DNA from: CAYMEV01 sp964389675 [NCBI: uncultured Candidatus Sumerlaeota bacterium]
GTDB lineage: Bacteria > CAYMEV01
Assembly (NCBI GenBank): GCA_964389675.1
Contig: CAYMEV010000009.1
Span: forward strand, 64,310 to 128,309
Length of the DNA stretch: 64,000 nucleotides
Reading direction: 5' to 3'
A program made the translations under genes and the position numbers. Shown here in pieces: positions 54,451 to 62,694 of this stretch (position 1 is the stretch's first letter; each line of letters begins with the position of its first letter). The notes under the pieces were generated by a model. The model made no database searches, had not been told where the DNA came from, and worked only from the letters and a program-made list of their open reading frames with translations.

Positions 54451-54756
54451 TTATTCTGCTTTTTCAGTCTTGCTTTCTTTTTGCATTGTATCTTTGATCA
54501 GGGGAACTATCTTTCTTGATATTCTTGATTTTTTCCTTGCTACAGTGTTCTTGTGAAATATTCCCTTTGTAACTGCTTTGTCCAGGGACCTTATTGTGTC
54601 CCTGTAGTCTTCTAAAAGCTGTTCTTTATCCGTAGCTTCCGGATTCAGCATAAGCTTTTTTATCTTCGTTCTCACCGCAGTCCTGAACATCTTATTTCTC
54701 ATTCTTCTAACCTGACTCTGGTTAAAAGACTTTTTTGCTGATTTGCTATGAGCCAA
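54451..54756 (-). CDS. rpsT: 30S ribosomal protein S20
   Basis: A 101-residue, very basic S20, opening with AHSKSAKKSFNQSQVRRMRN and containing KGIFHKNTVARKKSRI, both family signatures. It binds 16S rRNA in the body of the small subunit. The C-terminus ends in an acidic tail (KESKTEKAE) longer than in E. coli (87 residues). The start codon is TTG, preceded by AGGAGG; E. coli rpsT also starts with UUG, which there takes part in autoregulation. It appears to be monocistronic. Confidence 0.96.
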   Translation of the reverse strand: MAHSKSAKKSFNQSQVRRMRNKMFRTAVRTKIKKLMLNPEATDKEQLLEDYRDTIRSLDKAVTKGIFHKNTVARKKSRISRKIVPLIKDTMQKESKTEKAE

Positions 54757-54804
54757 TCCAATCTCCTCCTCAATAATATGTAATATTAAATTGTAATTTC
54801 ATTT

Positions 54805-54832
54805 CATATATGTTATATATTGCGATAGTCAA
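54805..54832 (-). promoter_or_regulatory. Putative promoter of rpsT
   Basis: On the minus strand TTGACT (54832-54827) and TATATG (54810-54805) are 16 bases apart, about 50 bases ahead of the TTG start. Confidence 0.45.
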
Positions 54833-54858
54833 GAAAAAAACTGAATAAAAGATCCTGA

Positions 54859-55605
54859 ATGAAAAAATTTATTTTATTTTTAATCATATTAATTAATCTC
54901 CATATATATGGATATGGCCCCGATTTCTCAGTGAAAACAAGGATTATTGACACATATATCGCTGTCATGCCCCCCTTATTTTCATCTGTACTTGAGAAAA
55001 ACAAAAGTATAATAATTGAGTCTTTTACCAGTCAACTGTCAATGCTTGAGAATCAATACCCGGTAATAGATGAGGGTGCATATAATTCAATAATTAAAGT
55101 GCTTGAGGGTATAAAGAATGAACAAATCACAAAGATAAGAAAAAGGCCTAATTTCAAAGATATATCTAAAATATATGGCCTCCTTGCAGCATATTCATTC
55201 TACCTTAATAATCCCATAAGCTATCTTGATCTGGAGGATAAACACAAATCATTGCTTGCAGACCAGTATTACAGATTAATGAGCCATAACAACAGGAAAT
55301 TCAGGATATTCTTTTACGGGTTTTATAATGATGATGCTATTTTAGGCATAGAACTGCTGAAGGAATTCTCCGGAAAGCTTCTAAGATCATTTATGAAAGA
55401 TGATTACAGTATATACCCCTTCCTGCATTTTGACGAAAGGAGCATTCCTTTCGGAATTGTCCAGATGCATCTTAATTCCTCCTTCTCTTTTACTACAATG
55501 TATTGGTTCAGCATATGGAAGGACTCCGGAGGCTATATAAAAGACAGCCCTTACTATAATAAATCACCGGCTCAGACGGGGCACTTCCTCGCCATTATTG
55601 ACTGA
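54859..55605 (+). CDS. Exported or membrane-attached protein, function unknown
   Basis: A 248-residue protein I do not recognise. A hydrophobic N-terminus (FILFLIILINLHIYGYG) suggests export. The mature part is helical, with YLDLEDKHKSLLADQYYRLMSHN and a late DERSIPFGIVQMHLNSSFSFT-type stretch, but shows no motif tied to a known activity. The codon use looks like its neighbours'. It stands alone, divergent from rpsT; its 3' end overlaps the amidase gene by 11 bases tail to tail. Confidence 0.68.
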   Translation: MKKFILFLIILINLHIYGYGPDFSVKTRIIDTYIAVMPPLFSSVLEKNKSIIIESFTSQLSMLENQYPVIDEGAYNSIIKVLEGIKNEQITKIRKRPNFKDISKIYGLLAAYSFYLNNPISYLDLEDKHKSLLADQYYRLMSHNNRKFRIFFYGFYNDDAILGIELLKEFSGKLLRSFMKDDYSIYPFLHFDERSIPFGIVQMHLNSSFSFTTMYWFSIWKDSGGYIKDSPYYNKSPAQTGHFLAIID

Positions 55606-57319
55606 AAAGCCCGGGATTCACCCTGTGTCCAGTTGCTTTTTCATAACCGTAAGCTACCTGAAGCAGAAGCCTCTCGTCGCCCTTTGAACCGACAAATGTC
55701 ACGCCTATTGGCTCCCCGTCGCCCTTATAGCCTGCTGGCACACATATGGCAGGATAGCCTGCAGCTGCATATATATATGACATATGATTGCTTAAAGAAA
55801 AAAGCAGGGTGAGGCCATTATCAGCCAGAAGATTGTCAATGACATCACCTGCAGCCTTCCTGTTTGATTCAGCAAGAGATTCAATCTCATCAGCTGTTGA
55901 ATTATTATTCTCAGATGCTGTTAGCAGCTCCTGTCCGAAAGGCATTCTTTCTTCAGGATTTTCAAGATTGAATTCAATAATCTGGGCAAGTGACCTGCAT
56001 TTCTGGCCTCTGGCAAGATTTTCCAGATAACTGTTAATACCGGATCTAAACTGATATTTAAATACAGACAGCACATCAAGCTTATCATAAATGGATTCAT
56101 CCATCTCAATAAAAAGTACCTCAGCTCCTGCCTTTTTAAGCTCACCAGCAATTCGAAGCTGTATAATCCCTTCACCTGTCCTGTAATAATACTGCCTCAT
56201 CAGATCATTCCCGACCAGTCCAAGGCGCATTCCTTTCAGTGGCTTGCCTGAAGGCTCTGACAATCTGTAGTCTGTCATGATTTCACTGCAGGAAGATGTA
56301 GCAGGGTCTGCCTTATCAATTCCTGCAATGACAGATAACATCAGTGCTGCATCCCTTACAGATGATGTTATAGGCCCTGCAGTATCCTGCGCCTCTGCAA
56401 TCGGGATAATGCAATCACGGCTTACAAGACCCAGTGATGGCTTTAATCCTATTACTGAGTTCTGGCTTGCCGGATATACTATTGACCCGGATGTCTCCGT
56501 TCCTAATGCCAAGGGAGACAATCCCATAGCTACAGCTGCTGCAGATCCTGAACTTGAACCACCAGCATCAAAACGGCCGTAGGGATTTACAGTCTGTCCT
56601 CCAAGGGATGAGAACCCATTTGAGGAATTCTCAGACATAAAATTTGCCCATTCGCTCAGGTTTGTTTTTGCAAGTATTATGCCTCCTGATTGTTTAATCC
56701 TGGATACAATAAATGCATCCCTTTTGCAAAAGCTGTTTTCCAGAGCTATTGCTCCTGCACTTGTCGGCTGGCTGTCTGAAGTACCTATATTGGCCTTGAT
56801 AACCACAGGAATACCAAAAATGGGGTATTTTCCCATCTCATCCCTTTTGCTGTCCCAATAACTTGCTTCTTCCAGAGAGTTTTTATTTACCGAGAGAATT
56901 ATATTCATTCCCCTTTCCTGTGATCTTCTCATCTTCAGGAGATAATAGGTTACCACATCGAGCACTGTTATTTCTTCAGAAAATTTCAGCTCAAATCTTT
57001 TAGAGAAAAAGGGAAACGGGCTTCTCCACACAATTCGGCCCTTAATTTCATTATCCCGGTAAAGATTCAAAATATCATGAGCATCTTTCCCATGAAAGAT
57101 ATGATCATAGATTTTCTCCTTCCTTTCTGCAAAATGGTCCAGTTCTTCTCCGCAGAAGCTGAAATCAGCCTGCTTAGCCTTAAAGGAAGATGCCTTTGGG
57201 GAATATTGAAGCATTACCTGTTCTGCAATCCATTTGTCTGCAATTCTTATTTCATCCCCAAGGACCAGACTTGAGATTATAAAGGATAAAATAAGGGTTA
57301 TAATATATGATTTTTTCAT
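55595..57319 (-). CDS. Secreted amidase-signature enzyme
   Basis: A 574-residue amidase-signature hydrolase with an N-terminal signal peptide (about residues 1-21). The Ser-cisSer-Lys triad is visible: Lys175 (PVVIKANIG), Ser255 (GGSSSGSA) and nucleophile Ser279 (GTETSGSI). A 100-residue N-terminal extension and the export signal argue against GatA, which is cytosolic and paired with gatB and gatC. It likely cleaves an amide in the periplasm or outside. AAGGAG precedes the ATG, and a good promoter lies about 40 bases upstream. Confidence 0.9.
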   Translation of the reverse strand: MKKSYIITLILSFIISSLVLGDEIRIADKWIAEQVMLQYSPKASSFKAKQADFSFCGEELDHFAERKEKIYDHIFHGKDAHDILNLYRDNEIKGRIVWRSPFPFFSKRFELKFSEEITVLDVVTYYLLKMRRSQERGMNIILSVNKNSLEEASYWDSKRDEMGKYPIFGIPVVIKANIGTSDSQPTSAGAIALENSFCKRDAFIVSRIKQSGGIILAKTNLSEWANFMSENSSNGFSSLGGQTVNPYGRFDAGGSSSGSAAAVAMGLSPLALGTETSGSIVYPASQNSVIGLKPSLGLVSRDCIIPIAEAQDTAGPITSSVRDAALMLSVIAGIDKADPATSSCSEIMTDYRLSEPSGKPLKGMRLGLVGNDLMRQYYYRTGEGIIQLRIAGELKKAGAEVLFIEMDESIYDKLDVLSVFKYQFRSGINSYLENLARGQKCRSLAQIIEFNLENPEERMPFGQELLTASENNNSTADEIESLAESNRKAAGDVIDNLLADNGLTLLFSLSNHMSYIYAAAGYPAICVPAGYKGDGEPIGVTFVGSKGDERLLLQVAYGYEKATGHRVNPGLFSQ

Positions 57320-57357
57320 ATTCTTCTCCTTAAACCATTACTGATCTATTCAAATTG

Positions 57358-57386
57358 ATTATACAAAATCCCCTGTAAAGACACAA
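57358..57386 (-). promoter_or_regulatory. Putative promoter of the amidase gene
   Basis: On the minus strand TTGTGT (57386-57381) and consensus TATAAT (57363-57358) are 17 bases apart, with a leader of about 32 bases. The rest of 57387-57549 is AT-rich; I see no clear promoter there for the plus-strand gene. Confidence 0.6.
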
Positions 57387-57549
57387 TTTTTTTATCTTTA
57401 ATTCCTGTTAAATATTCTGTATTATAATTAAAATCATTATTTATTGCTTATTCTTTTGGCTTGACTATTATTTTTTTAAACCATTTGGATCAATATAATG
57501 TCATAAAATAAACAAAGATGATTGATTAAAATAAATAAAGGAGATTTCT

Positions 57550-58116
57550 ATGAAATACCGGATTTTGCTGACACTTTCTGTCTTATTGCTGATAACTGCT
57601 TTTTGGAGCTGCTCTACCATGCAGGAGCATCCTTCAGGAAAAAGGGTCGCCTTTGAAGTAGGGGCGATCGCTCCCAATTTTGAGGCAAAGGATCTTGATG
57701 GAAATATATATAATCTATGGGACCTTAATGGAAAAAAGGTCATACTGAGCTTCTGGGCTACCTACGATGCAAGATCAAGGCTTCAGCTTGATGATTTTCA
57801 GGAATTCTACAACAGAATGGATAAAGATAAGGCAGTACTCCTTGGCCTGACCTTCAAGGAACAGGAAGGCGATATAATCCCCCTGCTTCAGAGAAGACTG
57901 ATAAATTATCCAAATATAGTCGACAGGCATGGCCGAATTGGAAGATATTACGGAATTACAATAATAGAAAATGTTGATGAGTTTGGCCATCAGATAATTG
58001 ATCCGGATTCTGCAAGAAGCTTTCCAGTTACAGTCTTTATAAATGAGGACAGCACTATCGAGAAAATAATATCTGTGCAGATCAGCCCCCAGATGCTTAA
58101 TGAATTTGCAATGTAG
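57550..58116 (+). CDS. TlpA/AhpC-like thioredoxin-fold lipoprotein lacking the redox cysteines
   Basis: A 188-residue lipoprotein (signal ends AFWSC, Cys21) with a thioredoxin-like fold: VGAIAPNFEAKDLDGN, then VILSFWATYDARSRLQ, then PVTVFINEDSTIEKI. In active relatives the middle motif is WATWCxxC; here the two cysteines are Asp73 and Ser76, so it cannot carry out thiol-disulfide exchange there. A cis-proline site (FPVTVF) is kept. It may bind a ligand or act as a chaperone. AAAGGAG precedes the ATG. Divergent from the amidase. Confidence 0.82.
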   Translation: MKYRILLTLSVLLLITAFWSCSTMQEHPSGKRVAFEVGAIAPNFEAKDLDGNIYNLWDLNGKKVILSFWATYDARSRLQLDDFQEFYNRMDKDKAVLLGLTFKEQEGDIIPLLQRRLINYPNIVDRHGRIGRYYGITIIENVDEFGHQIIDPDSARSFPVTVFINEDSTIEKIISVQISPQMLNEFAM

Positions 58117-58195
58117 CATTAAAGCTGTTGCATCTTGACAGATTTTGCTTTCAGAAGGGGATAAATCAGAAATAGCAGGCTTTAAGAGATAAAAA

Positions 58196-59293
58196 CTATC
58201 TTTGCATTGATTCTACATAATCTGGAAACAGGTATTCAATCAGCTTAAAAAGAAGTCCGGCTGAATGGCTCTTGTCATCCTTGTCAAGCCGGTTGACATT
58301 GATAATTATTACTGCGTTTTTTAACGGCATATAAAACATCTCAGAAGAAAATCCAAATATTGTGCCGTTATGACCCCAGAAACCGCCTATATCAAGTATT
58401 CCAAGGCCATATCGTACCCATTCAGGGCTTTTGTCCATCGGCAATGCCTTCATTTGCTGTTCATGAGTTTCTGCTGTCAGCAGAGACCCGTCATAAAGCG
58501 CCTGGACAAAAATCCACATATCGCTCATACATGATATTACCGCACCACCTGTATGTGGCACTGAAGGATTAAGCTCAGTTACATCCCTGAAACTGTCATT
58601 TTCGAAAGAATATCCCCTGAGTGTGCCCGGGAGGGTATTTACAGTCGGGTATACTGTTTTCTCAAGCCGAAGTGCAGAAAATATATGCTCATCAAACTCT
58701 GATTCAATGGAATTTCCCGTCACCTTTTCAATAATAAGCCCAAGTATACTGTAGTTGACATTACTGTAGACAACCTTTTCACCAGGGGTAAAAAAGCTGT
58801 CTGATTTCATTCCGGACATTTCGACAGCTTCTGAAATCGAGAATTCCATATCAAGATCTTCATACCATTTTGAAAGGAACTCATGGTCGGCAAAATCTGT
58901 AATTCCTGAATTCATATTTAACAGCTGCCTTATCGTTATAATATCTGAGTTCGGAAATTCGGGCAGATATTCTGAAAGGCTGTCATCCAGGCAGATCAGC
59001 CCTTCATCATGCATCTGCAGAATTCTCAGGGCTGTAAATGTTTTTGAGATGCTTGCAATACGGAATGGCTGATTTATTTTGCGAATTATGTTATTGTCTA
59101 TATCAGCAAACCCGAAAGCTTTATGGTAGTTCATTTCTCCATTGATCCATATCAGCACTTCTGCACCCGGTATATTATTAGAATCTATATAAGTCTTTAT
59201 AATTTCATCTAAAGGATCCACATTGTCCCTTTTTTGCTTCTGGCATGAACACATCATAAGGAAAATAGAAAATATAATCAGTATATTTTTCAT
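58196..59293 (-). CDS. Serine hydrolase, class C beta-lactamase / DD-peptidase-like lipoprotein
   Basis: A 365-residue member of the beta-lactamase-fold serine hydrolases. The signal ends in MMCSC, suggesting lipid attachment at Cys15 or Cys17. Catalytic motifs are Ser81-x-x-Lys84 (SISK), Tyr176-Ser-Asn178, and a HxG motif in WGHNGTIFGF. Relatives include esterases, D-aminopeptidases, and peptidoglycan-acting enzymes; true beta-lactamase activity cannot be inferred. AAGGGG precedes the ATG. It follows the transposase-like gene by 41 bases on the same strand. Confidence 0.88.
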   Translation of the reverse strand: MKNILIIFSIFLMMCSCQKQKRDNVDPLDEIIKTYIDSNNIPGAEVLIWINGEMNYHKAFGFADIDNNIIRKINQPFRIASISKTFTALRILQMHDEGLICLDDSLSEYLPEFPNSDIITIRQLLNMNSGITDFADHEFLSKWYEDLDMEFSISEAVEMSGMKSDSFFTPGEKVVYSNVNYSILGLIIEKVTGNSIESEFDEHIFSALRLEKTVYPTVNTLPGTLRGYSFENDSFRDVTELNPSVPHTGGAVISCMSDMWIFVQALYDGSLLTAETHEQQMKALPMDKSPEWVRYGLGILDIGGFWGHNGTIFGFSSEMFYMPLKNAVIIINVNRLDKDDKSHSAGLLFKLIEYLFPDYVESMQR

Positions 59294-59334
59294 TAACTGC
59301 CCCTTTCCGGCTTTTTTATCCGCTTCTATAACGT

Positions 59335-61059
59335 CTATGATGACAGGTAGGAATCAAATACAAGCCTTTTATTCCCAAGATGTTCATATCTATAATCTCT
59401 GTACCTGTTCACTCTTGAAAGTATTATATCCAGATTCTTTCTTTTTTTAAGAATTATTTTAATGCTTTCAGCACTTATTTCTATTCTTCCTGCATTGGAG
59501 AGGCAGGTATCAAAGATTTCTTCATCTTCCATATACATATCCATATCCCTGATAAAAAGCCTGTATATATTGTGCGAAAGAACTGTCATTAAAAAATCAA
59601 ACCTGACATCAATATCCATCGATAAATAATCCTTATTGAGATGAAAAAGCATAATCTGCTTTTTTACCGGTTTTTTATTCAGGTATTTCTCAAAATATAT
59701 CTGTGCTATTCTCTTCTTTTCAGTAAAAAAATCGTTTGTCAGAATTGATACCTTTGCTGAACTGTTCCTGTACAGGATATTAAGGTGCCTGAGCTTATGC
59801 TCTACCGGACTGTCTATTGGATTATATCCCGGATATAGAAGCTTCTCTTCATATACAAATATTTCAGGATTTCTTTCTTTGGAATTTTCATATAGATGAA
59901 TATGGCTCATCAGAGGCAGATCAAGGTCCTTTCCAGTTGTCTTCCCGCCTGCCGTGGGATAAAACCTGTAGAACCTGATTCCATGCCTGTTCAGCTTTCC
60001 GAGATTTTCATGATCTGCCAATGAATAGTCAAAAGCCATGTATTTTGCAAAACTTTTTTTATCCTCAGAACGGCCGTACAGTTCTGCAAACATAAAGGCT
60101 TCCCTGTACAAATCCGGATAACTGCCCGGGTCTTTATACAGATCAATTATCTCCGTTTCGCTGTCATAGGAAAAAACAAGCAGTCTTTCTGTCAGCTGCT
60201 TTTTGCTGTATTCTGAAGGCATCCTCCAGCAGGGTATATTTATGGTATCTATGGTCACATGGCTCCCTAAAAGGCCCTTTTTAAGCCATAATGAGTGCAT
60301 CTTGACCAGGAGATCAAAAGTATATTTATTTTGCAGCTTCTCAGAATAGGATGTAAACCAGTATGGTCTGGGAAGGACTGATAGCCCTGCAAACAACCCC
60401 AGTCCCCTGTCCATGGAAAAAAGCTCTTCAGAGCTTTGCCTGTTCAGTTTGGACAGTTTCAGCGCAAGAAATGACATTATTATAGACATTTTTGAAAATC
60501 CGGGCATATCAGGCAAAATAGAATCATTTATGATTTTATCTATCCCGTATAGCTTAACATAGGGTATTAAAAGAAGTATACCGATATTTGAGCTTTGAAA
60601 GGCCTCCGGGGAAAAATCCAGGCTTATGCTGACTGACTCTTTTACAGCAGTTTTTTCAGACCTCTTTCTTTTTTTAAGCTTCTGAAAGCCCTCTTTTTTT
60701 AATAATCTGTAGCAATAGCTTTCTGATACCACACAGCCCCTTGCATCAAGTATGGACTTTATCTCCTGGATGGAGAAACCCTCTTTCCTCAGTGAGATAA
60801 TCTCCTTCTTTATGTCATCGCTTATCCTTTTTGTTCTCTTTCCGGGTGATTTAACCTTGAAAAAATAATCATCCCGGGGATTAGTTTTCAAAAAAGCCTT
60901 GAATTCTCGCAGAAGAGAATAGAAAGATGACTGAGTATAGCCATATTTTTCTGCTACAACGGATGCAGGCAGATTATTCAGGTAATACTCCCTGAGTGCT
61001 TCATATTTCTTCTGTGAAGCGCTTCTGTATTTTCTGAAATATTCTTTCGGCTGAACCAT
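59335..61059 (-). CDS. DDE-type transposase-like protein (IS4/IS1634-like)
   Basis: A 574-residue protein. Two N-terminal helix-turn-helix regions (about 15-60 and 80-135) are followed by a basic linker and a DDE-type catalytic region with VTIDTINIP and MAFDYSLADH supplying two aspartates. The C-terminal VLSHNIYRLFIRD recalls the last conserved part of IS4-group enzymes, but I cannot place the final Glu with certainty. The frame is intact. Flanks show no convincing terminal inverted repeats or target duplications, so it may be a captured single gene. No ribosome binding site precedes the ATG; the mRNA is probably leaderless. Confidence 0.72.
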   Translation of the reverse strand: MVQPKEYFRKYRSASQKKYEALREYYLNNLPASVVAEKYGYTQSSFYSLLREFKAFLKTNPRDDYFFKVKSPGKRTKRISDDIKKEIISLRKEGFSIQEIKSILDARGCVVSESYCYRLLKKEGFQKLKKRKRSEKTAVKESVSISLDFSPEAFQSSNIGILLLIPYVKLYGIDKIINDSILPDMPGFSKMSIIMSFLALKLSKLNRQSSEELFSMDRGLGLFAGLSVLPRPYWFTSYSEKLQNKYTFDLLVKMHSLWLKKGLLGSHVTIDTINIPCWRMPSEYSKKQLTERLLVFSYDSETEIIDLYKDPGSYPDLYREAFMFAELYGRSEDKKSFAKYMAFDYSLADHENLGKLNRHGIRFYRFYPTAGGKTTGKDLDLPLMSHIHLYENSKERNPEIFVYEEKLLYPGYNPIDSPVEHKLRHLNILYRNSSAKVSILTNDFFTEKKRIAQIYFEKYLNKKPVKKQIMLFHLNKDYLSMDIDVRFDFLMTVLSHNIYRLFIRDMDMYMEDEEIFDTCLSNAGRIEISAESIKIILKKRKNLDIILSRVNRYRDYRYEHLGNKRLVFDSYLSS

Positions 61060-61065
61060 ATTTAA

Positions 61066-61093
61066 TCTATATAATTACAGCCGAAAAGGTCAA
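61066..61093 (-). promoter_or_regulatory. Putative promoter of the transposase-like gene, placed for a leaderless mRNA
   Basis: On the minus strand TTGACC (61093-61088) and TATAGA (61071-61066) are 16 bases apart. Six bases separate the -10 from the ATG, the same geometry as at nqrB. The remainder, to 61171, is AT-rich with no clear plus-strand promoter. Confidence 0.55.
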
Positions 61094-61171
61094 TATATTT
61101 GTATATTCAGTTATTTTTTCTTGTTTTTTTTTTAACACAGTATATTTTTTAGCTGAAATACGGGCTATATT

Positions 61172-62614
61172 ATGAAAATTGAAAAGATTTTATTGATCAA
61201 TCCGCCATACAGCTATGAAAAACAGCTTGGCTTTCTATCGCACAATTCCCCAAAGGTACCTCCAATGGGGCTTTTATCCATAGGTTCCTATGCTAAGCAT
61301 AATGGATATTCTGTCAGGATACTGGATGCCCAGACCCTTAATCTGAATGACAATGACATTTTGACCGAAATCAAATCCTGCAGGCCTGATCTTGTAGGGT
61401 TTACAGCCGTTACACTTAATATATCCGATGCATCACGCCTTGCAAAGAAGATAAAGGATAATTATCCCGGAATAATTACTGTAGTTGGCGGGATCCATGT
61501 AAGCGCACTTCCGGAAAAGACACTGGGAAAATACCCCTATTATGATTATATTGTACTGGGGGAAGGTGAAATAACCTTTTATGAGCTTCTAAATGCTCTT
61601 AATCAGGACCTTGATATCCATAATGTTGCAGGGTTAGCCTACCTTGATGAACATGGCAGATATTTCAGCACCGGAGCAAGGAAATTCATAGCCGACCTTG
61701 ATTCTCTGCCTGCTGAAGACTGGGAATTAATAGAAGGTCTGAACAGGACATACCATCCTGCACTTCCCCTTATCAAAAAGCTTCCAAGTGCCACTCTTAT
61801 AACAGGAAGAGGCTGCATAGGCAGGTGTATTTTCTGCTCCACTAATTTCCTTGAGGGGAAAAAGCTCAGAATATTTTCTGCTGACAGGGTTTTAAGCAAT
61901 ATAGATATTTTATACAATAAGTATGGTATAAGGGACATCAGCTTTTATGACGTTAATTTCATGGTTAACAGGAAAAGGTTCTTCAGGATCACAGAGACCA
62001 TAAAAGAAAGATTCCCTGAGCTTACATGGTCAGGGTATGCAAGAGTGGACTGTGTCGATCTGGAAATGCTCAAACAGGCAAAAAGAACAGGCTGCTATCA
62101 TATAAGCTATGGGATTGAGTCAGGAAATGAGGAAATTCTCAGGTTTATAAAGAAGGGCATAACAAAGGATAAAGTAAGGCAGGTGATAAACTGGACGAGA
62201 CAGGCAGGTCTCACGACAAGAGGCCTGTTTATGTTCGGCCATCCCACCGAAACCAAAAAAACCCTGCAGGATACACTTGATTTCATCCTTGAGCTGAAGC
62301 TTGATGATTTTCATTCAACACTATTTACACCCCTGCCCGGCACTGATATTTATTATACAGCATCTGAATATGGTCAGTTCAATGAAGACTGGGATAAAAT
62401 GAATATATTCAACTGCCTTTTCATCCCTGAAGGCCTTGATAAAAAGACCCTGGAAAAATATCAGAAGAAGGCATATACATCCTTTTATTTAAGGCCCGGG
62501 GCCTTACTGAACAAATTAAGGAATTTGATCACCAACAGGTATGGCTTAAAGATACTGTTCTACGGAGGATTGTCAATGCTGTACCTGATGTTCTCAAAAA
62601 GGAATAACGGCTGA
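61172..62614 (+). CDS. B12-binding-domain radical SAM protein
   Basis: A 480-residue enzyme. An N-terminal cobalamin-binding-like domain (about 1-145, with INPPYS, GLLSIGSYAKHNGY and VVGGIHVSALPE) precedes a radical SAM core. The 4Fe-4S cysteines are Cys215, Cys219 and Cys222 (RGCIGRCIFCS), and YGIESGNEEIL follows. Relatives perform methylations or other radical modifications of lipids, hopanoids, antibiotics or cofactors; the substrate is not evident. The C-terminus has a short helical tail, RPGALLNKLRNL. No ribosome binding site is clear. It converges with the glycoside-hydrolase-like gene. Confidence 0.9.
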   Translation: MKIEKILLINPPYSYEKQLGFLSHNSPKVPPMGLLSIGSYAKHNGYSVRILDAQTLNLNDNDILTEIKSCRPDLVGFTAVTLNISDASRLAKKIKDNYPGIITVVGGIHVSALPEKTLGKYPYYDYIVLGEGEITFYELLNALNQDLDIHNVAGLAYLDEHGRYFSTGARKFIADLDSLPAEDWELIEGLNRTYHPALPLIKKLPSATLITGRGCIGRCIFCSTNFLEGKKLRIFSADRVLSNIDILYNKYGIRDISFYDVNFMVNRKRFFRITETIKERFPELTWSGYARVDCVDLEMLKQAKRTGCYHISYGIESGNEEILRFIKKGITKDKVRQVINWTRQAGLTTRGLFMFGHPTETKKTLQDTLDFILELKLDDFHSTLFTPLPGTDIYYTASEYGQFNEDWDKMNIFNCLFIPEGLDKKTLEKYQKKAYTSFYLRPGALLNKLRNLITNRYGLKILFYGGLSMLYLMFSKRNNG

Positions 62615-62656
62615 TATAACCAGCCCTGTATGTACCGCCGTTCTGCTTAAGTTTCC

Positions 62657-62688
62657 GAGGGCAACAGCGCCGTGCTGCTGTTACCCTC
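62657..62688. terminator. Hairpin between convergent genes
   Basis: GAGGGCAACAGC (62657-62668) pairs with GCTGTTACCCTC (62677-62688) with one mismatch and an eight-base loop, in the 80-base gap between two stop codons. It has no T run, so termination efficiency is uncertain. Confidence 0.5.
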
Positions 62689-62694
62689 TGCTTC

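Noticed and set aside
55595-57319. GatA subunit of the tRNA amidotransferase
   Set aside because: It has a signal peptide and long N-terminal extension, and gatB and gatC are absent.
58117-58195. Terminator between the TlpA-like and hydrolase genes
   Set aside because: TTAAAGC and GCTTTAA can pair but only across a loop of more than 50 bases; not convincing.
59294-61171. Terminal inverted repeats around the transposase-like gene
   Set aside because: TTTCCGGCT near 59301 and the complement of AGCCGAAAAG near 61080 look alike over a few bases only, with a gap, and no target duplication is visible.
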